Below, piece by piece: positions 35,476 to 46,599 of a DNA stretch of 64,000 bases. The notes under the pieces were generated by a model. That model was not told where the DNA came from and did not search any database. It saw nothing but the letters and a program-made list of their open reading frames with translations. Origin of the DNA: Gnetum montanum (taxonomy: Eukaryota; Streptophyta; Gnetopsida; Gnetales; Gnetaceae); contig MNCI01009442.1 of NCBI GenBank assembly GCA_015680685.1, positions 123,731 through 187,730 of the forward strand, in the 5' to 3' direction. Both the position numbers and the translations under genes were made by a program. The stretch's first letter is position 1, and every line of letters starts with the position of its first letter.

Positions 35476-35882
35476 TGGTCTTAAAATAGAGCTCAGTATG
35501 TTACAAATTTACAAAATCTCGTTACATTATGTCAAATTTTCATTCACATGTCACAAGTTGCAATTTCAATTCATGCATTCTCGTTACTTTTCTTTTTACA
35601 AATATTCACTTTACATTTTTTTCTACATTTTGGAATCTCATTTTACATTCAGCTACATGCATATGTTCATAATATACCTGAGAAAATAAGAAAAACAACA
35701 AAAAAAATAAAAATAAAAATATATAAAAATATATATATGTAATATTGAACGTCAACATTACAATAGAATGCCAACACATTATGCCATAATTAAATCCATA
35801 TCATCACATCTATCCTCATACATTTCCATTAGACATCAAAAATCCAAAACATTTGGTAGCTAAAGTTGGACTAACAATCAGC

Positions 35883-35975
35883 TCACACATCAGTACTAGG
35901 AGGGGGTTGGCCCCCAAAATCCTCCTCCTCATCTACTCCCGTTCCATTGGGACCAGCCTCATCATTACTAAGTCC
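35883..35975 (-). pseudogene. Terminal exon of the antisense NIF-like gene (element F)
   Basis: A minus-strand splice acceptor (CTATTGTAG) is followed by an open 93 bp exon. It encodes a Gly/Asp/Pro-rich tail (DEAGPNGTGVDEEEDFGG, then PPPSTDV) and a TGA stop at 35885-35883. Exon phase (0), position relative to protease, and the EAGPxGxG and PPxTD motifs match exon 7 of the element G gene (57137-57036). All upstream exons are deleted in this copy. Confidence 0.65.
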
Positions 35976-36125
35976 CTACAATAGAATGAAAAACAAACAA
36001 ACAGGTAAGCATAGCAACACAACTCATGAATACAAAACCTAGAAGAAAAAGTAACACTAACACTAAAAACAATAAAACCATACAAAAGTAAGCGCCATAA
36101 TAAAACACTCACAGGAAAAAAGGAC
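35976..36125. other. Deletion scar between antisense gene and integrase tail (element F)
   Basis: AT-rich sequence joins the intron before the terminal antisense exon to the integrase C-terminus. Compared with element G and element I, several kb are missing here. I see no feature inside it. Confidence 0.5.
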
Positions 36126-36225
36126 CTTACTTAGTCACCAAGGCATACAACAATGGAGCATTCAAACTTATTGACATGGACAGGAATAAGTTAGCTAATC
36201 CCACAAATCACCTGTACTTGAAATG
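36126..36225 (+). pseudogene. Element F integrase C-terminal remnant
   Basis: The plus strand reads TKAYNNGAFKLIDMDRNKL and NPTNHLYLK. This matches the element I integrase end at 42820-42710 on the minus strand (LTKACDNRAFKLTNMDGNE, NPTNHVYLK). It is all that remains of the F pol region. Confidence 0.65.
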
Positions 36226-36229
36226 ACAC

Positions 36230-36600
36230 TATGTCTAATGAACTTGAGGTATGTAATGGTTCTGGCATCTCGACCTAAAACTGATACCATAGAACGGTCC
36301 TAGGGCTATGACTTGAAATTGGCACCATAGAGTGTCCTGGTGTCATGACAGTAAACTGACACCACAGAGCTCCATCCAGTATGACACTAAACCACCACAT
36401 TTGTCCTCCATGACATAAAACTAACATGCAAAGTCCACGAAGACTATACAATGGTTTTCCTCTTCACAGTCTGGTATGACTATAAACTAGTAATGCACTG
36501 TCTACTATGATGCTAAACTGGCATCGTCCAAAGGTTTATGATGTGAAACTAACCCACAAAAGTCTGCTAAGACTATAAAATGACGACATCATTGATGACC
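36230..36600 (+). repeat. TTAAACT-type repeat array after element F integrase
   Basis: Diverged repeats of the kind ATGACxxTAAACTGxxACCA, each 30-45 bp, lie after the integrase end. The counterpart in element I is at 42380-42700 on the opposite strand. The array sits in the 3' untranslated region of the sense RNA. Confidence 0.6.
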
Positions 36601-37168
36601 AGGCAATACTTGAAAAGATATGTTGCTACAATTGGCTATACGTGTTCCACAAAGACTTGTTGCATAATTTGTCCTGATGAAGATGATGTTGTTCATGATT
36701 TTGTCTACTTTGAAATTACACATAGTGGCTCCATCTCCTAGGTTGTATTCAATTTTAAAGTGCTTAGTTAACCAAATCATTTATGATTTTTCTTATTTTC
36801 TTGGAGTCATGTTTGCAAGATGACACGCCTAAGGCGTTCATGCATAGATGCACTTCATCATGATGACAAGGTATCACATTCTTCCTGACACATGTAACTG
36901 GGTTAATCAATCCATTCATAAGTACATTCCTGACTCCTGATACATTCCCTATTCACCATCATGTTCCCCTCATCCTATTAATTACACCCCCTTGATACAT
37001 TCTACTCATCCCAAAGCTCTTGATACACTATTGCACACTGTGATTCTCTAAGCAGTTGCAACGAAAAACATAGTACACTGTACATGATACAAAATGCAAG
37101 CGCATGAGCATGAGCACAGCACTGAAAGCAAGCTCTTTCAAAAAGAAAAAAAAGAACAAAAAAAAATA

Positions 37169-37711
37169 TCAAAGAGAAAAATGCACAGAAAAGGTCTTCA
37201 TGACCTCATTGAACATCATAGACCAAAGACCATTGGCTCTTCTCATACAAGCCCCAAGTGGAAAGGCAATTGTCTTGGAAAAATAGTTACACTTATGTCT
37301 CAAATGATCATGTTTCACATCATCGCATGGCTTTGGGCTATTTACAATGGGCTCTCGTAAACACTCTACAAGAGTCCTATTTCTCCAAAAAACACACCAC
37401 CTATGTCTTGGTTCCGAGTTTGCTAAACATTGGCTACTGACAAGGACCAAAAATATGGCTTGTTCACGTGAGAGCATTCCTCTCCCACAATTCCAATAGC
37501 AATTACAACCCTTGATCAACTCTTGATTCTTCCTAGTTACAACCAATTCCCTTGCATCTCGAACCAAATTTCCCCAATCCCATGTACTTTTGAAAATGAC
37601 ACGATGACGTCCAGCCAGGGGCTGACAGACAATGTTTGGTACTTGTTTGGTCATGGTGTTTTGTACTTCTTTGTCGATGCCTCTCGAGTGGATTCCTCTA
37701 GACGTCAACAA
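37169..37711 (-). CDS. Conserved antisense frame beside the 3' LTR of element F, function unknown
   Basis: A 180-codon frame is open on the minus strand, ending 12 bp before the 3' LTR. The homologous DNA in element I (about 41183-41700, plus strand) reads in the same frame with matches such as GIDKEVQNTM, DARELVV, QELIKG and GRGMLS, but has stops. The product is Cys/Arg/Trp-rich with no domain I recognise. Conservation of frame between two copies is suggestive but may reflect only shared DNA. I give it low confidence as a real gene. Confidence 0.3.
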   Translation of the reverse strand: MLTSRGIHSRGIDKEVQNTMTKQVPNIVCQPLAGRHRVIFKSTWDWGNLVRDARELVVTRKNQELIKGCNCYWNCGRGMLSREQAIFLVLVSSQCLANSEPRHRWCVFWRNRTLVECLREPIVNSPKPCDDVKHDHLRHKCNYFSKTIAFPLGACMRRANGLWSMMFNEVMKTFSVHFSL

Positions 37712-37722
37712 AGGGGGACCAA
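37709..37722 (+). other. Element F polypurine tract
   Basis: CAAAGGGGGACCAA directly precedes the 3' LTR start TGAAACACC at 37723. Element I has the equivalent at 41167-41180 on the minus strand. Confidence 0.75.
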
Positions 37723-39291
37723 TGAAACACCACTAATTTCGGCCTAGCACTTTGAAACGAGAACAACTCAGAGCCTTTTGAGCTTTTAGGAGGTAAAGAT
37801 TTGACTAAGGCAGGGAACTCACGTTAGCCTTGTCAAGCTTGGCTTGCCCTCAGTGTGTGCAACTCCAACAACTTCAAGATCAATTCAAATATGGTTCAAT
37901 CTAAGGGTGCAAGTCATCTTCATAGGGTCATTATTGGGACTTCAAGTTTTAGCAGTCAGGAGTTCAGATTTTGAGCTAGATTGCACAAATTTTCCCAAGT
38001 CACGTTGTGGTCACGCTATGGTCACACTGGCAGCATGAGTACAGTGTGAGTGCAGATCATGCCCAGCGTGAGCAACTCCAAGAGCCTTAAAATCGAGTCA
38101 AAATGATCTGACTTTGAAGGTCCAAGTCACCCTAAAGGTCCATTGATGACTACATCAAGTCCTAGCCTCCAGAATTCCAGACTTTAGGTCCAAAATTACA
38201 AAGATTTTGTTACTCATGCTAAGGTCATGCTGACAGCGTGAGTCCAGCGTGAGCTACAAAAAGTGGCTCAAATCAAGGCACATCCAGGCTCATTTTTCAA
38301 CATGCAGTTTACTCTCAGGGTCAAACACAGTCAAGCAATTTTTGCACTCAAAGAACAGGCTTCAAGGATCAAAAATTGGTGTGAAATATGTCATTTTCAT
38401 CAGGTCACGTTGGCAGCATGAGTACAGCATGAGTACTGATCACGCCCAGTCAAAAGCATGCCAAACACATGCTAAGGACATACCAAGATAAAATAAACTC
38501 ATGTTGGGAGCTTTGGTGAAACAGAGATGCCTCAAACAGCCACAAAACCACTCACATCAGCACCCTGTAGCAGTCAATCCATGGATCGAGAAGTTACAAG
38601 CGAGCCAAAGTCAAATCCTCTTGTTGTACACTATCATTTTCATTGTAAATTTTTTCCATTTGTGAGCTTGTCAAGCTCTTATGATCCAAATTGTATGCAC
38701 TCCTATGGGCATAAGCTAGCTTGCATAAGCCAACGCACACTGTAAGATACAGTGCATCCAGTCAAAAACATAGCCTGCCTACACGCATCCAATTCACACA
38801 CAGCTGTCCATCAAACACGTGTCACATGATTCATTTTTCTCTCATCTCTTAGTCATTAATCTCATCCATGAATTCTGCGCCCAGGCCTAGCCAAACCTTA
38901 TAAATACCCCATCCATTCACATAAACGGGATTGGCAATTTTGAAGGTTGATAGCTTTGGGAGCATTGACTAGCAACTTTGGACGCTCAAGCGCATGTGAC
39001 TCTTAGCATCTAAGCACCTGTAAACACATCACCCTGGGGCTTAGCGCTTGACTTGCCATCCACACATGCAACTACACTTTGACTAGTGCACATTTGTGTT
39101 AAGCAATACAATACAGTACATTATTTCCTTCCATTACATTGTTTGTTCTATTTTTATCTATTTTACGCTTCTGTATACGCCATTGCGGTTACGCTCTGTT
39201 TACATTTCGTATGTTACCAGTTACGATAACCCTAGTGCAAGCCATAGCTTATGCTTGGGGAAGTCCTTGGTTGATTTTTGTGCAAACCATC
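37723..39291 (+). repeat. Element F 3' LTR, truncated
   Basis: Starts TGAAACACC and aligns with 29210-30780. It stops after GCAAACCATC, where the intact 5' LTR continues with CAAGGCAC. The next base is the LTR end of element I. The missing last 130 bp or so should lie beyond element I. Confidence 0.85.
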
Positions 39292-41166
39292 TATACTGTC
39301 CGAAATCGTTAGCGTAAGGCTGGAGCAAAACGAACGCCAAAAGATCTTCAGAGAGATACAGCTAACCCTACCTTCGTGTGAGAGCAAGCTGGAAAAATGA
39401 AGGCATAGTGCCTTGGATGGTTTGCATGCAAATCAACCAAGGACTACCCCAAGCGTAAGCTACAGCTAACATTGGGGTTATCGTAAATGGTGTAAACAGA
39501 ATGTAAATGGAATGCAAACAACGACACGAAATGTAAACAGAGCGCAGAGCGTAAATAGAAACTAAATTGTAAACGAAGCGTGAACAGAAATATATTGTAA
39601 ATAAAGTGTAAAAAGAGTAAAAAATATAAATGGAAGGCAATAATAAAATTGTATTATATTGTTTAACAATATGTGCACTGGTCAAAATGTAGTTGCGTGT
39701 CTGGATTGCAATTCAGACGTTAAGCTCCGATGTGAAAGTGTTTGTAGGCATTGGGGATCATGTGCGTCTAGGCTTAGGATTGCTGGTTTTCTTTCTTCAA
39801 AATTTCCAACCCTGTTTATGTCAATGAATAGGGTATTTATACATTTTACTAGGCTCAGGAGTAGGATTCATGAATGAGCCTATGGCTGTGAGATGAGAGA
39901 AAAATGGATCATGTGATAGGTGTACATAGGCAGACTACGTTCTAGACCAGATACATTGTATCTTACAATTTGTTTTAGCTTGTGAAAGTTGGCTTATGCT
40001 CATATAGGTGTGTACAATTTGTAGCGTAAGAGCTTGACCAACTGAAAAATGTGAAAAATTTACAATGAAATGATAGTGTACAACAAGAGATCTTGATTCT
40101 GGCTCACTTGGAACTTCTGAATCTGCGGACTGATTACTGCTGAAAGTGTTTTTGCTTCACCAAGGCAGCTAGTGTGTGTTAATCTTATCCTAGCATGCCC
40201 TTAGCATGTGTCTGAAGTGCTTTTGCCCAGTCGTGACTAGTGCTCATGCTGTCAGCATGACCTTAGCATCACCTCAGCGTGCATGACCAAAAATGATGCA
40301 TTTTGTGCTAAAATTTCACCTTTTAAGACCTGTTTTTGAAATGTAACTGCTACTTGACCTTGAGGACGTCCTACATGTTTAATTTGAGCTTGTCTGTGCT
40401 TGGATTTAGTCCACTTTTGGTAGCTCACATTGGGCTCACGCTGTCAACGTGACCTCAGCGTGACTTGGGCGTGAGCAAGCTGGGATGGTACATTTCACAC
40501 CAAATATTGATCTTTGAGACCTGTCTTTCAAGTGCAACTACTTCCTAGCCTTGGGGAAAACCTGAATGTTGAGTCTGAGCCTGTTTATTCCTTGATCCAG
40601 GTCATTTTGGACAACTCACGCTGTTAGCGTGACTTGGGCGTGAGTGCTAAAAATGGAGTATTTTTCGACCTGAAATCAGAATTCTAAGGGCTAGGACCTG
40701 GAGCAATCATTAGTGGGCATAGAGGGGGCCTTGTACCCTCAAAATTAGGCCATTTTAACACTATTTTGAGGTTGTTTTAAGTTACTCATGCTGGACTCAC
40801 GCTGCCAACGTGACCTAGGCGTGACCTAAGCGTGAGTAGCACGATTTGTGCGATGTTGACTTGAAATCTTGGATTTTGGATGCTGAAACTTGGAGCGCTC
40901 ATAAGTGGGCCCCAAGGGGGCCTTGCTCATTCAAATTAGGACCATTTTGACCTGATTTGGAGGCTCTAAAGGTGTTCACACTGAGGGCAAGCTAGCTTGA
41001 CAAGTTGAGTGTGAGTAAGCTAGCTTGACAAGTTGAGTGTGAGTAAGCTAGCTTGACAAGCTGAGCGTGGGTTCCATGCCTTAGTCAAATTTTTGCCTCC
41101 CAAAACTCAAGAGGCTCTGAATTTTTCTCGTTTCAAAGTGTTAAGCTAAAATTTTGTGGTGTTTCA
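39292..41166 (-). repeat. Element I 3' LTR
   Basis: On the minus strand it starts TGAAACACC (41166) and ends GACAGTATA (39292). It is 1,875 bp, in the same family as the F LTRs and dense in AGCGTGAG/TCACGCT sites (for example 40430-40480, 40610-40640, 40790-40840). The TATA box TATAAATA is at 39841-39834. Three tandem AAGCTAGCTTGACAAG units lie at 40985-41075. Confidence 0.85.
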
Positions 41167-41180
41167 TTGGCCCCTCTTTG
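41167..41180 (-). other. Element I polypurine tract
   Basis: AAAGAGGGGCCAA on the minus strand precedes the LTR start at 41166. Confidence 0.7.
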
Positions 41181-41182
41181 TT

Positions 41183-42379
41183 GACATTTGGAGGAATCCA
41201 CCCGAGAGGCATCGACAAAGAAGTGCAAAACACCATGAACAACCAAGCATCAAGTATTAACCATCGGCCCTTGGCTAGATGTCATCGCACCATTTTAAAA
41301 AGTACATGGGATTGAGGGAATGTGGTTCAAGATGCAAGGGAATTGGTTGTAATCGAGGGAAGCCAAGAGTTGATCAAGGGTTATGATTGCTGCTAGAATT
41401 ATGGGAGAGGAATGCTCTCATGTGAACAAGCCATATCTTTGGTCCTTGTCAATAGCCAGTGTTCAGTAGACTTGGAACCAAGACATTGGAGGTGCATTCT
41501 TTGGAGAAATGGGACTCTTATAGAGTGTTTAAGAGACTTATTGTAAACAACCAAAGCCACACAATGATGTGCAACATGGTCTCTTTGAGATGCGAGTGTA
41601 ACTGTTTTCCAACACAATTGCCTTCTCACCTGGGGCTTGTATGAGAATAGCCAATAGTCATTGGTTTATGATGTCAACAAGGTCATGATGACCTTTTCTG
41701 GGCATTTTTCTCTTTGACCTCTTTGTTCTTTTTTTTATTTGTTTCTCTTTTCTTGTTTTCTTTTCCTTTTCCTTTTTCTTTTTTATGTTTTCTTTTCTTG
41801 TTCTTTGGTGTTTTGAAAGAGCTTTCTTTTAGTGCTGTGCCAATGTTCGAGCACTTGCTTTTTGTGTCATGCATCATATACTGTGTTTTGCATTGTAACT
41901 GCTTAGAAAGTCATAGTGTGCAACAGTGTATTAAGAGCTTTGAGGTGAGCAAAATACAATGTATTTGGGGGATGTAATTGAATAGGATAAGAGGGCATGC
42001 TGAGGAATAGGGAATGCATCATGAGTCGGGAATGTACTTATGAACAGACTGATTAACCCAGTTATGTGTGTCAGGAAGAATGTGATACCTTGTCGTCATG
42101 ATAAAGTGCATCTATGTACGAACACCTCTAGCGTGTCATCCTACAATCACAACTCCAAGAAGACAAGAAAAACACAAATGATTCAGTTAGCTAAATACTT
42201 TAAACTTGAATGTAGCCAATGGAGTGGAGCCATCATGTGAAGTTTCAAGGCAAATAGAATCTTGAATAGCATTAGCTTTATCAAGGTCCATGTGACAGGT
42301 CATGCGATAGGTTTTTGATGAGCACATACAGACGATTGTAGCAACATGTCTTTTCAAATAATGCCAGGTTGTTGATGAC
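41183..42379. other. Element I 3' region between integrase array and LTR
   Basis: This is homologous to element F 36600-37710. Plus-strand reading at 41183-41700 gives the decayed counterpart of the 180-codon antisense frame of F. A pyrimidine-rich tract at 41700-41820 matches the A-rich tract of F near 37140-37190. Nothing else was recognised. Confidence 0.5.
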
Positions 42380-42700
42380 GTTGCCAGTTTATAGTCTTAG
42401 AGAACTATTGTGGGTTAATTTCACGTCATAACCCATTGGACGGTGCTAGTTTAGCATCGTAGCAGATGGTGCAGTGCTAGTTTATAGTCATGGTGGACTA
42501 TGAAGAGGCAAGCTAGTTTATAGTCTTAGTGAACTCTGATGGACAAGTGTGGTAGTTTAGCGTCATACCGGACAGAGCTTTGTGGTGTCAGTTTACTGTC
42601 ATGATGCCAGGATGTTCTGTGGTGCTAGTTTTAAGTCATAGCTCTTGGACGGTTCTGTGGTATCAGTTTTAGGTCGTGATGCTAGGATCGATACATACCT
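42380..42700 (-). repeat. TTAAACT-type repeat array after element I integrase
   Basis: Units such as TAGTTTATAGTCATGGTGGA recur about every 30-45 bp (minus-strand sense: TCCACCATGACTATAAACTA). They correspond to the array in F at 36230-36600. Confidence 0.6.
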
Positions 42701-43850
42701 TGAGCTCATGAGACGTAGAATGGCTTCAGGTACACGTGATTTGTAGGATTGGCAAACTCATTTCCATCCATGTTGGTAAGTTTGAATGCCCTGTTATCAC
42801 ATGCTTTGGTGAGTAAGTAAGGCCCTTCCCAGTTAGCTAAGAATTTGTCCGAGTGTTCACAGACTGCCTTGAGAACTAGGTCACCTTCCTTGATCGACCG
42901 CTTATGTGGATTGTGTTGATGACATCACTGTTGTTGTCTCTAATACCATTCGATTTGATCAAGAGCTCATGCCCTTTCTTCTTCCACTGAGTCAAGGTCA
43001 ATAATGCATAGCTCATTATTCTAACCTTCATCTAGGAGGCTAGAGAGCATTATCCACAATGAGGGAACCTGTAACTCCAAAGGTAACATAGCTTTAGACA
43101 CATATACAAGGCTATATAGTGTTTTACTTGTGGACGTTTGATGCGTTGTTCGGTATGTCCATAACGCGTAGATTAATTGCTCATGCCATTGTCTCTTGCT
43201 CTAATTCAACATCTTTTTGAGCACCATGATGATTTTTTTATTCGTAGAATCTGCTTGACCATTGCTCTGTGGGTAGTATGGTGATGAAAATGAGTGTTTA
43301 ATACCTAGGCTTTCACAAAAGCTTTTAGTATCTGTACTGCTGAACTGTGGTCCATTATCGGTGACTATGGTCATTGGGATACCAAAGCGGGTCACAATGT
43401 TTTCTAATATGAAATTCCAAACATGTTTAGATGTGATTTTTCTAAGGGGAATAGCTTCTACCCATTTTGTGAAATGTTCAGTTGCGGTGATGATGAAGCT
43501 ATGTCCTGCTGAAGCTATGTCTTGCTGAAGATGTGTTATCGGCCCAATGATGTCTAATTCCCATTTTTGGAATGGCCATGTGATTTGTGCAGTATGCAAC
43601 TCATTAGGTGGTACATGTATTAGGTTACCATGCCTTTGGCAAATGTTACATTTCCTGACCCTGGAGAAGCAATCGTACTCCATGTGTGGCCAGTAGTAGC
43701 CCAAACGTCTAATTTTCATGCCATTGCTTTGGGTGCTATATGCCCTCTGCAAAGTCCTTCATGAACTTGTTCCATGATCGTTTGGCCATCGATGCTACTA
43801 ACGCACACTAACAGAATGCCTTCATAGGATCTATGACACAAGGTGTCTCC
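42700..43850 (-). pseudogene. Element I integrase
   Basis: The open frame 43752-43201 holds the zinc-binding tail (RKCNICQRHGN) and the catalytic core: WELDIIGPI, VTDNGPQFSS and YYPQSNGQADSTNKKI. The third acidic residue is Asp in place of the usual Glu (GQAE). Downstream, after stops, the C-terminal module reads GDLVLKAV and NWEGPYLLTKA and ends near 42710. The HH part of the zinc site lies upstream of a frameshift near 43750. The domain would catalyse integration. Stops and the Glu-to-Asp change make activity unlikely. Confidence 0.8.
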
Positions 43851-43925
43851 TATTAATGCATATTGCCGAGAGCGTTTTCACACTACATCTTTTTGGGCAC
43901 TCGTTAGATGTTGTGGCGGTTCACC

Positions 43926-44500
43926 TTATAGAAGGTACTCTTTTCTGTCATCATACCATTCTATTTCATGTGTAGTGCTGACAGATGTTATGGGTGTTTC
44001 GTCAAGAGCGTCGGTTATAGGTTTGGGAGAATTTGTTATAGAATTGGGCAATGCATGGAACATCTCAGGTGTCATGTTTAAGGCTAGTGTAGCAAGTGCA
44101 TCGGTGATGGTATTTTCATTCCTAGGAACATGTTGCACATCTAAGTTGATCAGTTGTTTTAGCAAGTGTTTACTCAGGTCACAATATGGTTGCAAATAAG
44201 GAGCCTTGCATGTGTAAACCTCTATGACTTGATTGATTACTAACTATGAGTCACCTTGAACTACAAGATGTGTGATTCCCAAAGTTAGTGCTGCTATAAG
44301 ATCTCTAAGAAGACCTTCGTACTCTGCCATGTTGTTAGTACAAGGGAAGGTTAGTCGATAGGCAAAGGGTCGAATTTCTCCATAGGGATACATTATGATG
44401 GCTGCAGCGCTCCCTCCTCGAGAAGTTGAAGCTCCATCAAAGTAAAGGATTACATCATAGCTATCAGGCATAGTGTTGATGCTATTGACGCTTTCATCAG
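43926..44500 (-). pseudogene. Element I second, archaeal-type RNase H domain
   Basis: YFDGASTSRGGSAAAIIM (about 44450-44395), then AEYEGLLRDLIAAL and HLVVQGDS (about 44244), followed after one stop by VINQV and QHVPRNENTITDALATLAL. This is the DGA...EYxAL...GDS...D pattern of the extra RNase H found in Tat-lineage elements. One TAG interrupts it at about 44240. It lies between the standard RNase H and the integrase, as expected. Confidence 0.75.
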
Positions 44501-45286
44501 GGAATTTAGAGTTGAGTGTCGCTTGATCTTGTGTTGGTGAAGTGGTCAATTGATTGACTACTGCTTGACCTTTAGTGGAGGATTGGGTTACATAGCATAG
44601 GTCAAACTCAACGATCATTGCTTCCCATCTAGCTATCCTACTTGATTCATAGATGTTGTTAGTGATAGCTCTAAGCACATTATCTTTGCAAATGATATAG
44701 ACTTGGTTATGGAAGAGATAATGTCGCCACTTTTTCAAGGAAAAGACCAAGGTAAGACATGATCTCTCTACATCATTGTATCATTGTTCGTAGGTAATTA
44801 AGGCATGGCTTAAATAGTACATGGGGAACTCAACTCCATCTTCTCGTTTTTGGCAATGCCTGGATGCAATAGATGTATCGGATGTTGCTCGATAGATGTA
44901 AAAAGTCTTATCGCTTTGCGGGGGATGAACTATCAGAAATTGAGCCAGCTCCAATTTTATGTTTTCAAATGCTTCCTGGCACTATTGATTCCACTGAAAA
45001 TGCACATTCTTTTGTAGTAAGTGTTGCATGGGTTTTAACTTATCCGTCAGTTTTGTGATAAAGCATCTAATGAATTGCAACGTACCCTGCAGACCACGTA
45101 ATTCGATAAGGTTCGTAGGTGGTTGCATACTAGTTATTGCTTTAACCTTATCAGGGTCTACTCATATCCCTGTTTTGAAGACCACGAAGCCAATCATTTT
45201 TCCTATTTTGACACCAAAGACACACTTCTTCGAGTTGAGTCTAAGATCATGTTTAAGACAACATTTAAGCACTAAGTCCAAATCTT
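44501..45286 (-). pseudogene. Element I RT connection and first RNase H
   Basis: Reading through stops gives VDPDKVKAI, LRGLQGTLQFIRCFI and KPMQHLLQKN (thumb and connection), then FYIYRATSDTSIAS, YYLSHALITYE and SLKKWRHYLFHNQVYIICKDN (RNase H). The last part is open in 44750-44600. It is closely similar to the corresponding part of element G at 63450-64000, which is better preserved. Confidence 0.75.
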
Positions 45287-46202
45287 TCACATGCTCTTCG
45301 GTTTTTTAGATTTAACTGCAATTTCATCAACATAATCGTTGAGAAAATCAAGCATGTAATCGCTAAATATGTATGTCATTGCTTGTTGATACGTAGCACT
45401 TGCATTCTTAAGGCCGAACGACATCATTGTGTAGTAGAATGTACCCCAAGGTGTCATGAAGGTTGTTCTAAGTTGATGCTTTGGATTGATTCTTATTTGG
45501 TTGTATCCCGAAAATCCATCCATAAAGGATAACAATGCGTGCCCAGTAGTTGTGTCAATGAGTTGATCGATGCTGGGTAGCGGGAAGTCATCCTTTATAG
45601 TGGCTGTGTTGAGATCACGGAAGTCAATGCATATGCGTATACTACCATTTTTCTTAGGGACTACAACAATGTTTGATATCCAGTCAAAATAGTCAACAGC
45701 CCAGATGAAACCAGCTTGGTAGAGCTTTGTGATTTCATCATGGACTGCTAACGCTACCTTGGGTCTAACCTTTCGTGCTTTTTGTTTCACCGGTTTAATT
45801 TATTCATCAAGGATGATGTTATGTTGGACGATTTGAGGGTCCAACCCTGGCATGTTAGTATAAGACCACGCAAATGTCTCTATGTTGTCTTTCAAAATAT
45901 GAGTATCACTAGTGAGTTGTGTGTCTAATAAGACACTTAATTTTAAAGTTCTAGCTTTATCACTGGAAGTGGCAATAGAGACTTCAGTAAGAGGATCCTC
46001 AGTGATATTATCGGCCTCTAGATCTAAAGTCTTCATCATGTTTTCAGGCCAGTCTGATATTTCTTGAGTGGATGCTATTAAATTTGTGTAAGCGGATGGG
46101 TCTAGATCTAAAGATTCTAAATTAATTGTCCTTGTTACTTCTCCATGTGGTCCGTTGAGAGACAATGTTGATAAGTTATTCTTAGTTGCCATGGTGTTGC
46201 TC
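45287..46202 (-). pseudogene. Element I reverse transcriptase
   Basis: The exon is inferred to begin after the acceptor TTGGCAG at 46203. RT motifs are PVKQKARKVRPKVALAV, KKNGSIRICIDFRDLN, FPLPSIDQLID, SFMDGFSGYNQI and SFGLKNASATYQQAM. The active-site box at 45334-45320 reads YVDEI instead of YVDDI, so the second catalytic Asp is Glu. A stop after NIILDE (about 45800) and frame breaks after the active site add to the damage. It aligns with element G 62423-63330. Confidence 0.85.
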
Positions 46203-46309
46203 CTGCCAATTTAAACCAGGCGCAAAGTGAGCAACATTTTCTTGATGAGGAAGGTTTTAAATGTAGATGAGTTTCACATGATTAGTCTAATGAAATTGTG
46301 GAATGTAAT

Positions 46310-46375
46310 GGAATTTTTAGGCCATACCGGGCCATCCATGGCAGTTTTAGGCCATACCGGGCCACATATGGCATT
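46310..46375 (-). repeat. Two-unit version of the 42 bp array before element I RT
   Basis: TTTTAGGCCATACCGGGCC occurs twice (about 46315 and 46350). The reverse complement, GGCCCGGTATGGCCTAAAA, matches the unit that is repeated seven to eight times at 62000-62300 in element G. Confidence 0.75.
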
Positions 46376-46599
46376 CATGTTTCATGTAAATAATAGTGTT
46401 ATGATTTTCATGGTTTCATAGATTTTTGGTCTTCATGCTTTTTTTTGTTTAGGCCTTACCTCATAAAAATAAAAAGAAAAATATTTTGAGAACATGAAAA
46501 TGGAAACAAAGTGAATAAAAAAAAAGGCACAACAACGTCAAACAAATAAAAGAGAAGGGAAATAAAGTGAAATAAACTAAATTAGGTGGGCCACAGGAA

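Larger units (their letters stand above)
29210..39291 (+). mobile_element. Element F: Tat/Ogre-like Ty3/gypsy element, internally deleted
   Basis: The order is 5' LTR (29210-30909), primer site (30916), leader with tandem repeats, gag-protease (31456-35226), TTAAACT-type array, terminal exon of an antisense gene (35975-35883), integrase C-terminus (36126-36225), second array, conserved 3' region, polypurine tract, and 3' LTR (37723-39291). Most of the antisense gene and all of RT, RNase H and the integrase core are deleted. The 3' LTR is cut at 39291 by the LTR end of element I. The 5' boundary lies inside element E. Confidence 0.85.

Noticed and set aside
41710-41977. Phe-rich plus-strand frame in element I
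   Set aside because: A product of a long pyrimidine tract; element F has the complementary purine tract with no matching gene.
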